64,000 nucleotides of DNA from an uncultured Granulosicoccus sp. (lineage in GTDB: Bacteria > Pseudomonadota > Gammaproteobacteria > Granulosicoccales > Granulosicoccaceae): positions 62,001-126,000 of the forward strand of contig CANLXI010000010.1 in NCBI GenBank assembly GCA_947495035.1, given 5' to 3'. The translations under genes were made by a program, and so were the position numbers. Positions 53,461-63,203 of this stretch are shown piece by piece (within the stretch, counting starts at the first letter, position 1; each line of letters opens with the position of its first letter). A model generated the notes under the pieces. The model was given only the letters and a program-made list of their open reading frames with translations, did no database searches and was not told the DNA's origin.

Positions 53461-53480
53461 TGTCGGGCCCGGACCCGACA
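53461..53480. terminator. GC-rich hairpin between convergent genes
   Basis: TGTCGGG and CCCGACA form a 7-bp stem around a 6-base loop, 38 bp downstream of the GH16 stop and 116 bp after moeB. The symmetry suits a bidirectional stop for both transcripts, but neither side has a T run. Confidence 0.45.
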
Positions 53481-53518
53481 CCCTGCCAACCGGCAAGATG
53501 TCGGAACCTGTATTTTTC

Positions 53519-55501
53519 TCAGCGCCCGAAGTAGGCGGTACCCTTGAACGCCTCGCGCTGATAGACGCGAATGTAGTCGGCCTCCAGCTGGATCGGAAAG
53601 AGAGTCTCATCGCTGAGATCAGGCGTGGGTGCCCAGCCACTGCCTGCCACCAGATAGTTCACGATATTCATCGGCTGCCGCGAGACCTGAGGGCCGAACA
53701 GGCGCTTGACCTCGATTCCATCGATATACCACACGACCAGTTGCGGCTCCCACAGCACCCCGAAGGTGTGCCACTCACCATCATCCGCGTAGGTGCCGCC
53801 ACCAGGTTTGGCATGGGACATGGTGGGCGCCGAGCGCGTGATACCGGTATTGGGATCCCCGAAATGGTAGGTCTGGAAGGCATCCGGCGCGCCGAAGGGG
53901 TTCTCGCCCAGATATTCGACGATATCGATTTCCGGCGCATGGTAGTTCACGCCGGTTCCCGCATACCGGTGATACAGATAGAAACTGGACAGTGCACCCG
54001 GCGTGCCGCTGACCTTGAATCGACCTTCGGTATACCCGTAGACGAACTGGAAACGATCATGCGAGGACAAGGCGCCGGACAGGAACTGGCAAGGCGCCGG
54101 ATCAGCAGGATCCCCTTCCTCACACACCGACGGCAGTTTTTCTTCCAGTTCCTCGGGCACCGGAATGGCATTGATGATGATCGATTCACCGGTAAAGGTG
54201 AACGGGTCATAACCGAAGTCCGGATAGGCCTGTATATCCACCAGATACTGCTGCTCGCGATTGACGATGCGATTGTCGCCCCAGACCAGCCGCGTCTGCC
54301 ACTTGTCCGCGTCCAGAGAGTCCTCGTTGAACTCGTCGGAGAAGACCAGATCGAATTCATCCAGCCAGTAAGGCACGGCCGACAGATCGTGATTCTGCAC
54401 GAAACGATCATCGGCTCCCTTGTACAGATCGTCGTACAGCGGCACCGGGGCATTGCGATTCTTCAGATAGGTGATGGTCAACGGCTCCGAGGCCACCGAT
54501 TCCTGACCCTCATCATCCGTCGCGGTGATTTCATAGGTATAGGTTTCACCGGGTACCGGCGTGTTCACACCACAGCGGTGCAGACGGTCGTCGAAGCGGG
54601 TGTAATTGCAGTCGATGAAGGAAGTGGTCAGCCAGTACTTGTCGATCTCGTTCTGCGAGCCGGAGGCCGGGTCGGTCTGATCACCCCGAATCTCGTAGGT
54701 CACACCATCACTGCGATAAAGGGTGTACTGCACCACTTCCCCGTCGTCATTGGCCGGTGCCCAGCTGATTTCTGCCCAGTTGTTGGATACCAGATCGAGG
54801 CGCAGATGCTTGGGTTGCGTGGGTGGACCACCCGCTACCGGTTGCTCGTCATCGACTTCCAACAATGAACCGAAGGGGTCGGCGGGATTGGGCAAGGGCA
54901 GTGGCAAGGCGAAGGGGTCATCCAGTTCTGGTACCTGTGGCGGTGGCAACTCATTGTCCCCCGGGCCATCGCCACCGCCGTTGGAAGCGGACTCCACCAC
55001 AATGTTCTCGAAGCGTTCACCCGTGGTGTGGTTGACGACCAGGTACTTGCCGGCACTGACCTGACAGGAGCGTCCGCCCTCGCACAAGGACTCGAACGTT
55101 GTTGCATCCTGTACCTGATACCAACCGTCGTCCGGCCAGCGGATGAGCAGCCCATCGACAGTGACACCCTCGGTGTTGCCTGCCGTGACAATCACGTTCT
55201 CGAACCGCTGTCCGGTGCCATGGTTGATGACAATGTAGCGGCCGGGTGCAACATCGCAACTGCTTCCCCCCTGACACAGCGATGTGAAAGTCTGCGCATC
55301 CTGCACCTGATACCAGCCATCGTCCGGCCAGGAAATGGTACCGCCATTCACCGTCGGGGCCGCCATTGCACTTGCACCGCCGAGGCCCAGACCCATGATG
55401 GCGCAACAGACCAGCGCACGGCCTGTTTTCACTGTGCCTGCCGATAGCGGCAAGCCCCGTGCTGCTGTGGCAGCCATGTCTACAGCATTCTGGATTTTCA
55501 T
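53519..55501 (-). CDS. Secreted GH16 beta-glucanase-like protein with duplicated N-terminal module and FnIII domain
   Basis: The protein has 660 residues from ATG 55501. A long signal peptide is cut near 47 (GGASAMA). Two near-identical modules of about 58 residues follow (WPDDGWYQVQDA...SLC..G.SC...GKY...NH.TG.RFEN), then an acidic, Pro/Gly-rich linker, a fibronectin type III domain (about 225-330) and a GH16 catalytic domain (about 365-655). The GH16 site reads PEIDIVEYLGE, the ExDxxE motif of laminarinases and agarases. It probably cleaves a marine beta-glucan or galactan outside the cell. The duplicated module, with two Cys per copy, looks like a new carbohydrate-binding unit. No polysaccharide-uptake genes adjoin. 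Confidence 0.82.
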   Translation of the reverse strand: MKIQNAVDMAATAARGLPLSAGTVKTGRALVCCAIMGLGLGGASAMAAPTVNGGTISWPDDGWYQVQDAQTFTSLCQGGSSCDVAPGRYIVINHGTGQRFENVIVTAGNTEGVTVDGLLIRWPDDGWYQVQDATTFESLCEGGRSCQVSAGKYLVVNHTTGERFENIVVESASNGGGDGPGDNELPPPQVPELDDPFALPLPLPNPADPFGSLLEVDDEQPVAGGPPTQPKHLRLDLVSNNWAEISWAPANDDGEVVQYTLYRSDGVTYEIRGDQTDPASGSQNEIDKYWLTTSFIDCNYTRFDDRLHRCGVNTPVPGETYTYEITATDDEGQESVASEPLTITYLKNRNAPVPLYDDLYKGADDRFVQNHDLSAVPYWLDEFDLVFSDEFNEDSLDADKWQTRLVWGDNRIVNREQQYLVDIQAYPDFGYDPFTFTGESIIINAIPVPEELEEKLPSVCEEGDPADPAPCQFLSGALSSHDRFQFVYGYTEGRFKVSGTPGALSSFYLYHRYAGTGVNYHAPEIDIVEYLGENPFGAPDAFQTYHFGDPNTGITRSAPTMSHAKPGGGTYADDGEWHTFGVLWEPQLVVWYIDGIEVKRLFGPQVSRQPMNIVNYLVAGSGWAPTPDLSDETLFPIQLEADYIRVYQREAFKGTAYFGR

Positions 55502-55681
55502 GCCTCGGTTCCCGATCACGTGGATACAGCTGGAACCTTGAAGTATACCGAGTCGGGGGCTGTGGACCGGGTCGAGCAAGGGTCAGGCAGTGGTACTTTT
55601 ACCTTGCCTGCCCACCAGTTCACAAAGTATTACAGCTGACCGTCTCGCCCCTCATCCGGACAAGACGGGCCAAACGCGCCG

Positions 55682-56593
55682 TCAATGACGAGTGATGTCA
55701 CCATCCTCTTCACTCACGGCGGCGCTGGCAACCGCCGTCGGCACTCCCTTGAACAGCGCGGCGATATCGACCTTGTCGTAGTTGTACACGCTGTCACAGA
55801 ATTCGCAGCTGATTTCCACCTTGCCTTGCTCCTCGAGGATGCTGCTGACCTCCGCCTTGCCGAGCCCCAACAGCATGCCGTCGGTTCGCTCTCGCGAACA
55901 ACTGCAGTGAAAGCGCACTGTTTCCGGCTCGAAGACCCGTACCTGCTCTTCATGAAACAGTCGATACAGCAGGGTCTGACTGTCCTCAGTGCACAGTTCC
56001 TCGTCACCCAGGGTATCGCACAGGGCAGTCGCCCGGCTCCAGCCGTCAGCATCATTGGCGACACGCTCCTCGCTGGGCAGTTTCTGCACCAGAACGCCAG
56101 CGGCCGTATTCTCGCTCACCGACAGATAGAGCTGCGTCTGCAGCTGTTCACTGGTGCGGAAATACCCCTGCAATGCCTCGGCCAGCGTGTCCCCTTCCAG
56201 CGGCACGATGCCCTGATAGGGCTCGGACTGACGATTGGCTTCCACCGTGATGATCATGCGCGCCTCGGCGCCGAACATGGCCTGCAGAGAGGGTTCTTCC
56301 GGCACCTCGTTCCAGCGGGCCAGACCTCGCAGGCTGCCGTCATTGGTCACTTGCACCACCAGCAGATGCACGGCCCCTTCGCCTCGCACTTGCAGTGTCA
56401 GTTTGCCATCGAACTTGATGGTACTGGCCAGCAGGGCGGCGGCGGCAAAGGCCTCGCCCAGTACCTGGCGTACCTGCGGCGGATACTCGACGCGTGCCAC
56501 GGCCTCACGCCAGGTATCATCCAGCTGCACGAGATGACCACGAACATCGCAGGACTCGACGAGAAATTTCTGCTGGGTATCTCTGTCTCTCAC
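55682..56593 (-). CDS. hslO: Redox-regulated chaperone Hsp33
   Basis: This 303-residue protein opens near the N-terminus with VRGHLVQLDDTW and ends with the zinc/redox switch FHCSCSRE...ISCEFCDSVY, the CxC-CxxC set that releases zinc on oxidation. It holds unfolded proteins during oxidative stress. The GTG start at 56593 has GGAG upstream and sits 6 bp after the transporter gene. The order gatCAB-BASS-hslO on one strand suggests a shared transcript. Confidence 0.95.
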   Translation of the reverse strand: MRDRDTQQKFLVESCDVRGHLVQLDDTWREAVARVEYPPQVRQVLGEAFAAAALLASTIKFDGKLTLQVRGEGAVHLLVVQVTNDGSLRGLARWNEVPEEPSLQAMFGAEARMIITVEANRQSEPYQGIVPLEGDTLAEALQGYFRTSEQLQTQLYLSVSENTAAGVLVQKLPSEERVANDADGWSRATALCDTLGDEELCTEDSQTLLYRLFHEEQVRVFEPETVRFHCSCSRERTDGMLLGLGKAEVSSILEEQGKVEISCEFCDSVYNYDKVDIAALFKGVPTAVASAAVSEEDGDITRH

Positions 56594-56599
56594 GGGATA

Positions 56600-57535
56600 T
56601 CACTCCAGGCGAGCATAGAAGGCCTCGCCGATTAACGGGGTCAGGTACATCGGCACCTGATAACAAGCTATGAACAACAACAAGGGTTCCATCTGAGCCG
56701 CCGGCAATGCCGCCAGAAACAGCGCGATATTGCGATTGCCGCAAACGACGCCCGTACCGATACTGCGAGCCGAGCCCTGATGCGTGAACCGCGAACCCAG
56801 CACGCCCAGTGCCTGGTAGCCCACGTTCACCAGCAGAGCCAGCAGCAGCATCTGTCCGAGCTCGGCCCAACCGTTGGACGGCTCGTGTATTGCAGACATC
56901 AAGCCGATCACCATCAGGGCCAGCGCCAGGGCACTCACACCATCCAGCGCCGCTGCGTTCAGTTGCACTTTCCCTCTGTGCAAGCGCTGCGACACCAGCA
57001 AGGCTGCCGACACGGAGCCGCCAATCAGCAGCAGCAGCTGCACTGCGGGAGCCAACATGGTGGTGACAGTTTGCTGCGGTTGCAACAGGTAGAGCACCGG
57101 CAGACAGCTCAGGGGCAGCAGAATCGTGCCCAGCATCAGCCAGCGCATGGCCAGTGCCGCATCACCGCGCAGCAGCAGAACCAGGTTCGGACTGCCGGAC
57201 ACCGGTGGTGCGGCGGCAACCAGCGTGGCAGACATCACCACCACCCACGGAGCCTGCAACAGGCTCGACAATGCGAATACGCTGATCGGCAACAGCAACT
57301 GGGCGAGTCCGACACGTAGCAGCGTCGACGTCCAGGCTGCCCGGCTGCGCATGGATGCCGCCGCACCGGCATCCGGCAGGATGCGCAGTACAGCCAGAAA
57401 CAGCAGCAGTGCGATGAACAGCGGTATCCCCTGTCGCAAGGGGCCCGCTGCCCAGGGCAGCAACACGCCAGCCACCAGACCGGCGGGCAGCACCCACCGC
57501 CCGTGACGGCCCAGAAAAGCGAGGGCGCGGATCAA
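56600..57535 (-). CDS. BASS-family-like (bile acid:Na+ symporter fold) membrane protein
   Basis: The protein has 311 residues with about ten membrane helices arranged as two repeats. AAPPVSGSPNLVLLL in the first half and GTGVVCGNRNIALFLAALP in the second resemble the crossover regions of the BASS transporters, where the substrate and sodium sites lie. The substrate is unknown. It starts with TTG directly after the gatB TGA (TGATTG), so translation is coupled to the amidotransferase genes, which is unusual for a transporter. Confidence 0.7.
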   Translation of the reverse strand: MIRALAFLGRHGRWVLPAGLVAGVLLPWAAGPLRQGIPLFIALLLFLAVLRILPDAGAAASMRSRAAWTSTLLRVGLAQLLLPISVFALSSLLQAPWVVVMSATLVAAAPPVSGSPNLVLLLRGDAALAMRWLMLGTILLPLSCLPVLYLLQPQQTVTTMLAPAVQLLLLIGGSVSAALLVSQRLHRGKVQLNAAALDGVSALALALMVIGLMSAIHEPSNGWAELGQMLLLALLVNVGYQALGVLGSRFTHQGSARSIGTGVVCGNRNIALFLAALPAAQMEPLLLFIACYQVPMYLTPLIGEAFYARLE

Positions 57536-58972
57536 TCAGGCCTTCAGCTTGTCGCGCAGAATCTGGTTCAGCTGGGCAGGATTGGCCTTGCCCTTCGAGG
57601 CCTTCATCACGGCGCCAACAAAGAACGACAGCAACTTCTCCTTGCCGGCACGGTATTCCGCCAGCTGTGATGGATTGGCAGCAATGACTTCATCGATCAT
57701 CGCTTCAATGGCACCCGTGTCGGTAATCTGCTTCAGGCCGCGCGCCTCGATCACGGCATCGACATCGCTTTCGCCGCTCCACAGCGCCTCGAACACCTGC
57801 TTGCCCAGCTTGCCGGACAGGGTTCCGTCATCCACTCGCGCAATCAGATCACCCAGCAGACGGGCGCTGACAGGGGCGTCGGCCAGCGCCACATCTTCCT
57901 TGTTCAGCCGTGCGAACAGTTCGCCCAGCACCCAGTTGGCGGCCAGCTTCGGCGCAAACTTGCGATCGGCGAAAACCGCTTCGAAATAATCCGCTGTCTG
58001 TCGGTCGGCGCACAGGGCCTGCGCATCGGCAGCCGGAATCTCCAGCTCTTCCACGAAGCGCGTTCGACGCGCCACCGGAAGCTCCGGCATGGTGGCTCGG
58101 ACAGATTCGATGAAGGCTTCGTCGATGACCAGTGGCGGCAAGTCCGGATCGGGGAAATAACGATAGTCGTTCGCCTCTTCCTTGCTGCGCATGGACCGTG
58201 TTTCATCCCTGTCGGCGTCGTACAACCGTGTCTCCTGCACCACCTGGCCACCATCTTCGAGGATATCGATCTGGCGTTCGACTTCGAAGTCGATGGCACG
58301 TTCGAGAAAGCGGAAGGAGTTCAGGTTCTTGATTTCGGTACGGGTACCCAGGGTGTCACTGCCGGCCGGGCGCACCGACACGTTGGCGTCACAGCGAAAT
58401 GAGCCTTCCTGCATGTTGCCATCGCAGATATCGATGTAACGCACCAGGGAATGCATGTAGCGGGCATAGGCGACCGCTTCGGTGGCCGAACGCATGTCAG
58501 GCTCCGAGACGATTTCCAGCAAGGGTGTTCCTGCGCGATTGAGATCAATGGCGGTCATGCCTTCGAACAGATCATGCACCGATTTGCCCGCATCCTCTTC
58601 CAGATGCGCGCGGGTCAGGCCGATGCTCTTATCCTGCCCGTCCGGCAAGGTAATGCTGATACGCCCTTCACCGACAATCGGAAATGCCATCTGCGAGATC
58701 TGATACCCCTTGGGCAGGTCCGGGTAGAAGTAGTTCTTGCGGGCAAAGACCGAACGCCGCGTGATGCTGGCCTCGGTTGCCAGAGCGAAGCGCACCGCCA
58801 TGCGCACCACTTCGCGATTGACCACCGGCAGGACGCCGGGCAGACCCAGATCGACCGCTGAGGCCTGTGTGTTGGGCGCGGCTCCGAAATCGGTGGAGGC
58901 GGCCGAGAATATCTTGGATCGAGTGGCGAGCTGTGCGTGAATCTCCAGCCCGATTACGGTTTCCCATGTCAT
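57536..58972 (-). CDS. gatB: Aspartyl/glutamyl-tRNA amidotransferase subunit B
   Basis: The protein has 478 residues. [16 protein letters not shown], the kinase-like core and the C-terminal YqeY-like helical domain ([30 protein letters not shown]) are all present. GatB holds misacylated Glu-tRNA(Gln) and/or Asp-tRNA(Asn) and activates the acyl group for transamidation. ATG 58972 is preferred to a TTG three codons upstream. It is 37 bp downstream of gatA. Confidence 0.97.
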   Translation of the reverse strand: MTWETVIGLEIHAQLATRSKIFSAASTDFGAAPNTQASAVDLGLPGVLPVVNREVVRMAVRFALATEASITRRSVFARKNYFYPDLPKGYQISQMAFPIVGEGRISITLPDGQDKSIGLTRAHLEEDAGKSVHDLFEGMTAIDLNRAGTPLLEIVSEPDMRSATEAVAYARYMHSLVRYIDICDGNMQEGSFRCDANVSVRPAGSDTLGTRTEIKNLNSFRFLERAIDFEVERQIDILEDGGQVVQETRLYDADRDETRSMRSKEEANDYRYFPDPDLPPLVIDEAFIESVRATMPELPVARRTRFVEELEIPAADAQALCADRQTADYFEAVFADRKFAPKLAANWVLGELFARLNKEDVALADAPVSARLLGDLIARVDDGTLSGKLGKQVFEALWSGESDVDAVIEARGLKQITDTGAIEAMIDEVIAANPSQLAEYRAGKEKLLSFFVGAVMKASKGKANPAQLNQILRDKLKA

Positions 58973-59009
58973 GTTTTGCAAGCCTGTATCAGTCGTTTAC
59001 CTGCGCCAT

Positions 59010-60464
59010 TCAGGCGAAAGAGGCGGGAATCTGGCGATGCCAGTCAGTCACGCCCTGGTAGCGGTGCGCCACGTTCAGCAAACGCGCTTCCTGATTCGCC
59101 GGTGCGCACAGTTGCAATCCGACGGGCAGACCATCGGCAAAGCCACACGGCGCAGACAAGGCTGGCAGCCCGGACAGATTGGCCGACACGGTGAACAGAT
59201 CGTTCAGGTACATCGCCACCGGATCATCGCTCTTGGCCCCCCGGGCAAAGGCCGTGGTGGGTGTCGTGGGTCCGGCAATTACATCGACATCGGCAAAGGC
59301 ATTGCTGAAGTCATCACTGACCAGCTGCCGGACCTGCTGCGCTTTCTTGTAGTAGGCATCGTAATAGCCGGCAGACAGGGCATAGGCGCCGATGAGAATA
59401 CGGCGTTTGACTTCCGCCCCGAAACCTTCACCACGCGAACGGGTGTACAGGTCATCGATATCCTGCGGATTTTCACAGCGATGACCGAAGCGCACACCGT
59501 CGAAACGAGACAGGTTGCTGGAGGCTTCTGCTGGCGCGATGACGTAGTAGGCAGGAATGCACAAGCCCTGATTGGGCAGCGAGATGGGCTTCAGAATGGC
59601 ACCCTCGCCTTCCAGCACGGCCAGAGCCGCGTTGACACAGGCGGCCACGTCATCGTCCAGGCCCTCGGCGAAGTATTCCTGTGGCACTCCGATGCGCAGC
59701 CCTTTCAGGTCGGCATTCAGATCGGCACTGAAATCGGGCACGGACGCTGGCGAACAGGTGGAATCGCGAGCATCATGGCCTGCCATGGCCTGCAGCAACA
59801 GTGCGCAGTCTTCGGCGGTCTGAGCCATGGGACCGCCCTGATCCAGACTCGAGGCAAAGGCGATCATGCCGTAGCGAGACACGCGCCCATAGGTCGGCTT
59901 GATTCCGGTGATACCGCAATAGGCCGCGGGCTGGCGAATCGAACCTCCGGTGTCAGTCCCGGTGGCTGCCGAGGCCAGACGAGCGGCAACTATGGCGGCG
60001 CTGCCGCCGGAGGAACCGCCGGGTACCCGGTCTTCCTGCCAGGGGTTGGCCACCGGGCCGTAGAAACTGTTCTCGTTGGAGGAGCCCATGGCAAATTCGT
60101 CCATATTGGCCTTGCCCAGCGTTACCAGACCGGCCGTGCGCAGTTTTTCCACCACGGTCGCCTCATAGGGCGAGACAAAGTCCTGCAGCATGCGTGAGCC
60201 GCAAGTGGTTGGCATCCGTGTGGTGCAGAAAATATCCTTGTGGGCAATCGGCAAACCGGTCAGAGGACCGGCCTTACCGGCCTTGCGCTGCTCGTCGGCA
60301 GCAGCAGCTGCCTGCCGTGCGCCGTCGGCATCCACGGCCAGGAAGGCATTCAACGCTCCACCGAGCTGTTCGATACGCTGCAGGTAGTGCTCGACCAGGT
60401 CGCTGCTGCTCAGATCGCCACTGGCGAGAAGTGCGGCCTGTTCGGCCAGAGTCTTGTCATGCAT
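59010..60464 (-). CDS. gatA: Aspartyl/glutamyl-tRNA amidotransferase subunit A
   Basis: The protein has 484 residues. The amidase-signature triad is visible: Lys in IAHKDIFCT, then [14 protein letters not shown] and [12 protein letters not shown] with the two serines. It hydrolyses glutamine to supply ammonia to GatB. I chose ATG 60464 with AGGTG upstream; GTG 60473 would add three residues. It follows gatC by 12 bp. Confidence 0.97.
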   Translation of the reverse strand: MHDKTLAEQAALLASGDLSSSDLVEHYLQRIEQLGGALNAFLAVDADGARQAAAAADEQRKAGKAGPLTGLPIAHKDIFCTTRMPTTCGSRMLQDFVSPYEATVVEKLRTAGLVTLGKANMDEFAMGSSNENSFYGPVANPWQEDRVPGGSSGGSAAIVAARLASAATGTDTGGSIRQPAAYCGITGIKPTYGRVSRYGMIAFASSLDQGGPMAQTAEDCALLLQAMAGHDARDSTCSPASVPDFSADLNADLKGLRIGVPQEYFAEGLDDDVAACVNAALAVLEGEGAILKPISLPNQGLCIPAYYVIAPAEASSNLSRFDGVRFGHRCENPQDIDDLYTRSRGEGFGAEVKRRILIGAYALSAGYYDAYYKKAQQVRQLVSDDFSNAFADVDVIAGPTTPTTAFARGAKSDDPVAMYLNDLFTVSANLSGLPALSAPCGFADGLPVGLQLCAPANQEARLLNVAHRYQGVTDWHRQIPASFA

Positions 60465-60476
60465 GGTCAGCACCTG

Positions 60477-60764
60477 TCATTCGATAACGCGGGGCACCAG
60501 GAAGTAACCGTCCTGGGTTGCGGGGGCGGGCGCCTGCAGAGTGTCGCGCTGATCGGTTTCAGTCACCTCATCATCGCGCAGCAGCAGCGCGGCATTGGCC
60601 GGATGGGCCATGGGTTCCACACCGTCGGTATCCACGGCCTGCAGCTGTTCCACCAGATCGAGCATGGTGGACAGGTCGGCGGCCAGCGGTTCCAGAGCGT
60701 CTTTATCGATGCCCAGGCGTGCCAGATGGGCAATCTTTTCGATATCGTCAGGAGTCAGGGACAC
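60477..60764 (-). CDS. gatC: Aspartyl/glutamyl-tRNA amidotransferase subunit C
   Basis: The protein has 95 residues. SLTPDDIEKIAHLARLGID, MLDLVEQLQAVDTDGVEPMAHP, REDxVTE-like DDEVTETDQRD and the end DGYFLVPRVIE are the GatC hallmarks. It clamps GatA and GatB together. It is the first gene of the gatCAB operon and diverges from slyX. Confidence 0.96.
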   Translation of the reverse strand: MSLTPDDIEKIAHLARLGIDKDALEPLAADLSTMLDLVEQLQAVDTDGVEPMAHPANAALLLRDDEVTETDQRDTLQAPAPATQDGYFLVPRVIE

Positions 60765-60850
60765 AAGCGTCAGTCCAGTCTTGGTTTCGAGCGCGGCAAT
60801 CTATCATACTGTAGCCCTCTATCGCCCGTTACTCCCGATTCCGATACACG

Positions 60851-61087
60851 ATGAACGACCAATCTGCCCTGCAGGATCCGGCTTTCGACGCCAGGATCGA
60901 GAACCTGGAACTGAAGCTCATGGACCTGGAAAACACGGTACACGAGCTCAATGAAGTCATCCTGCAGCAGTACCGCGACATCGAACGCATGCAGCTGCAG
61001 CAAGTGGAACTGATGAACCGCATGCACGGCAGTACTGACTCGGCAGCCACACCCTCGATCACCGATGAACTGCCCCCTCACTACTGA
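60851..61087 (+). CDS. slyX: SlyX-family coiled-coil protein
   Basis: The protein has 78 residues. A single long amphipathic helix (DARIENLELKLMDLENTVHELNE) is followed by a short tail ending ELPPHY, the SlyX C-terminal signature. The role of SlyX is not established. It lies 86 bp from the divergent gatC and stops 4 bp before the convergent Rieske-like gene. Confidence 0.9.
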   Translation: MNDQSALQDPAFDARIENLELKLMDLENTVHELNEVILQQYRDIERMQLQQVELMNRMHGSTDSAATPSITDELPPHY

Positions 61088-61091
61088 GCGT

Positions 61092-61676
61092 TCAGCGACC
61101 GAGTATCAGCGTATCGCCTTCCAGTACGTAGCGCGGCACCACCAGGTTCCTGTCGGCGTATTGCGAGCGGTACACTCTTCCCGCCAGGTCATAGCGGGAC
61201 TTGCGGCAGCTATCGATGAAACCCCCGGTCCAGGGTCCTCCCTGAAACTGCGCCCGCTCCGCCGGCAGGAAACTCACGGGACAGCCCAGATCGGTGCCCA
61301 GGGCGATGGCAACGTACAGTTCCGGACTGGCCGAGCGAAGATCATCGCGGTACTCGTCCGGCTGCTTCGACTGGCGCGAGCTGGCATCCCGCAGACGATC
61401 GTCGGGACTGCGCAGCTGTGCAATGTCCTCGACCCGGCGCCGGTAGAGCAGCACCGGACGATCTTCCCAGGAGATGACACGCGATTCTCCCGGCAGCAGA
61501 TCCGCGGTTGCCACCCGCAGAGTGGGCATGGCTGGCGTTGCACCACCACCGGTGAATACCTGTGCGGCCAGCACATACAGCAGGCACAGGATGGCGAAGC
61601 CGACCATCAGCTTGGCTGCCACTCGCAGTCGCAATCGACGCCGTTGTTCCTCGGCACTCAGGGGTCTGTCCATCAT
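61092..61676 (-). CDS. Rieske-like membrane protein lacking all [2Fe-2S] ligands
   Basis: The protein has 194 residues. A membrane helix (about 23-40) and a flexible hinge precede a domain matching the cytochrome bc1 iron-sulfur protein: EDRPVLLYRRR, then GTDLGC (127-132), GGFIDSCRKSRYDLAGRVY and NLVVPRYVLEGDTL. In a true Rieske protein the two blocks read CTHLGC and CPCHGS. Here both cluster Cys and both cluster His are gone (Gly127, Asp129, Asp155, Arg158), while the two disulfide-forming Cys (132 and 157) remain. It therefore cannot carry the usual cluster but may keep the fold. Start ATG 61676 or 61673. Function unknown. Confidence 0.75.
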   Translation of the reverse strand: MMDRPLSAEEQRRRLRLRVAAKLMVGFAILCLLYVLAAQVFTGGGATPAMPTLRVATADLLPGESRVISWEDRPVLLYRRRVEDIAQLRSPDDRLRDASSRQSKQPDEYRDDLRSASPELYVAIALGTDLGCPVSFLPAERAQFQGGPWTGGFIDSCRKSRYDLAGRVYRSQYADRNLVVPRYVLEGDTLILGR

Positions 61677-61708
61677 GGGCAATTCTGGTGAATTCTTGCG
61701 TGAAAGCC

Positions 61709-62557
61709 ATGCAGAAGTGTACGTCAACCGTGTCTGACTGGACGCCTCCACTGATCCTGGGCCACGACCTCTGCCCGCCCGCAGGCATGCCCTCCGGGCA
61801 GCAGGACAAGGATATCTTCGATCGTCTCGATCTGCCCCGGGCCCTGACGCCACCGGATGACGCCTGGGTACTGGTGCGTCAACCCGGCAATGACAACCTG
61901 CCGCCGGTGCTTGAACTGGTGCGCCCGGATGGCGTGAAACTGTCCATCGACTTCAGTTCCGGCAAGGCGCGGCATCGCGCGAATGAAGCCGGCAAGGGTA
62001 TTCAACCCCTGGCACGCGCACTCGGCCTGAGCGCCTACCGCAAGCGCCAGGGAGGCTTCCCGGGCGTGATCGATGCCACCGGCGGACTGGGTCAGGATGC
62101 CTGGGCCCTGGCCACGCTGGGGGTCGGCATCACCGTCATCGAACGCCACCCCATCGTGCATGCGCTACTGCACAATGCCCTGAGCAGGGCCGCTGCCGAG
62201 CCCGCCACGCGTGCAACGGCTGCGCGGGTCAGACTGCTGCACGGCCAGGCCGAGCAGCTGTTGCCGACTCTGCAGAGCGAGGTCATCTATCTTGACCCGA
62301 TGTATCCGGAACGCCGTCGCAAGAAGGCAGGCTCTCGCAAGGGCATGCAGTTTCTGCACGCCCTGCTGGGCCCGCCGGCGGACGACGGCAATGAGACGCT
62401 GCTGTCCACCGCCCTGCACAGTGGCGCTCTGCGAGTCGCGGTGAAACGTCCACGCGGAGCGCCGCTGTTGAACGGAAGTGAACTCTGGACAGGACAGCGT
62501 ACCTGCGTGGAATCACCCAATACGCGCTACGACGTGTATCACCTGCGCAGTGCCTGA
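61709..62557 (+). CDS. rsmJ: 16S rRNA (guanine(1516)-N(2))-methyltransferase RsmJ
   Basis: The protein has 282 residues from ATG 61709; a GTG at 61700 is also possible. It has LSIDFSSGKARHR, the SAM loop DATGGLGQDAWALA, VIERHPIVHALL, the catalytic YLDPMYPERRRKKAG (DPMYP) and VKRPRGAP near the end, all RsmJ signatures. It modifies G1516 of 16S rRNA. It diverges from the Rieske-like gene, with 32 bp between starts. Confidence 0.92.
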   Translation: MQKCTSTVSDWTPPLILGHDLCPPAGMPSGQQDKDIFDRLDLPRALTPPDDAWVLVRQPGNDNLPPVLELVRPDGVKLSIDFSSGKARHRANEAGKGIQPLARALGLSAYRKRQGGFPGVIDATGGLGQDAWALATLGVGITVIERHPIVHALLHNALSRAAAEPATRATAARVRLLHGQAEQLLPTLQSEVIYLDPMYPERRRKKAGSRKGMQFLHALLGPPADDGNETLLSTALHSGALRVAVKRPRGAPLLNGSELWTGQRTCVESPNTRYDVYHLRSA

Positions 62558-62607
62558 GTATCGCCCGAGCTCCATCCGAGTACCGTCTGAATATCGCTGA
62601 GTACCGG

Positions 62608-63090
62608 TCAGTCCCGGAAATTCTGGAACTGCATGGGCAAGCCGAGTTCGGCCCCCTTGAGCAGTGCCATGACGGCCTGCAGATCGTCACGCTTCTTGCC
62701 GGTGACTCGCAATTGTTCGCCTTGCACCTGCGCCTGCACCTTGAGTTTCGATTCCTTGATCTTCGCCACCGCCTTCTTGGCAATTTCCCGGTCGATGCCC
62801 TGACGCACGGTAATGGCCTGCTTGACACCCTTGCCGCTGTTCTCCACCTTGCCGGCCTCCAGACAGGCAATGTCTATCTGGCGGGCAGTGAGTTTCTGAT
62901 ACAGCACCGGGTGAATCTGCTGTATCTGGAAATCGCTGTCGGCAAACAGCATGATCTTTCCGTCTGCCAGTTCCACCTTGGCTGAGGTACCCTTGAAGTC
63001 GAAGCGGTTTCCGATCTCTCGCTGGGTATGATCGACGGCATTGACAAGCTCGTGCTGATCCACTTCAGAGACAACATCGAATGTTGGCAT
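62608..63090 (-). CDS. yajQ: YajQ-family nucleotide-binding protein
   Basis: The protein has 160 residues. MPTFDVVSEVDQHELVNAVDHTQ is the family start, followed by RFDFKGT-like FDFKGTSAKVE, KIKESKLKVQAQVQGEQLRVTGKKRDDLQ and the end PMQFQNFRD. YajQ proteins bind nucleotides, including cyclic di-GMP in some species, and affect virulence or phage gene expression. The gene is alone and convergent with rsmJ. Confidence 0.95.
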   Translation of the reverse strand: MPTFDVVSEVDQHELVNAVDHTQREIGNRFDFKGTSAKVELADGKIMLFADSDFQIQQIHPVLYQKLTARQIDIACLEAGKVENSGKGVKQAITVRQGIDREIAKKAVAKIKESKLKVQAQVQGEQLRVTGKKRDDLQAVMALLKGAELGLPMQFQNFRD

Positions 63091-63203
63091 GGCGCTCTCC
63101 GTTGTAACTCGTTCAGAATAAACCGCTGATAGTAGCAGCCTTCACTCACTCGGACAGCCTGCCTGGACAGGCAATCCACACCTCGACACGGATCATCACG
63201 TAC

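Noticed and set aside
53498-54868. 456-codon open frame on the plus strand opposite the GH16 gene
   Set aside because: It mirrors the GC-rich coding bias of the GH16 gene and has no recognisable motifs, whereas the minus strand has signal peptide, repeats, FnIII and GH16 site.
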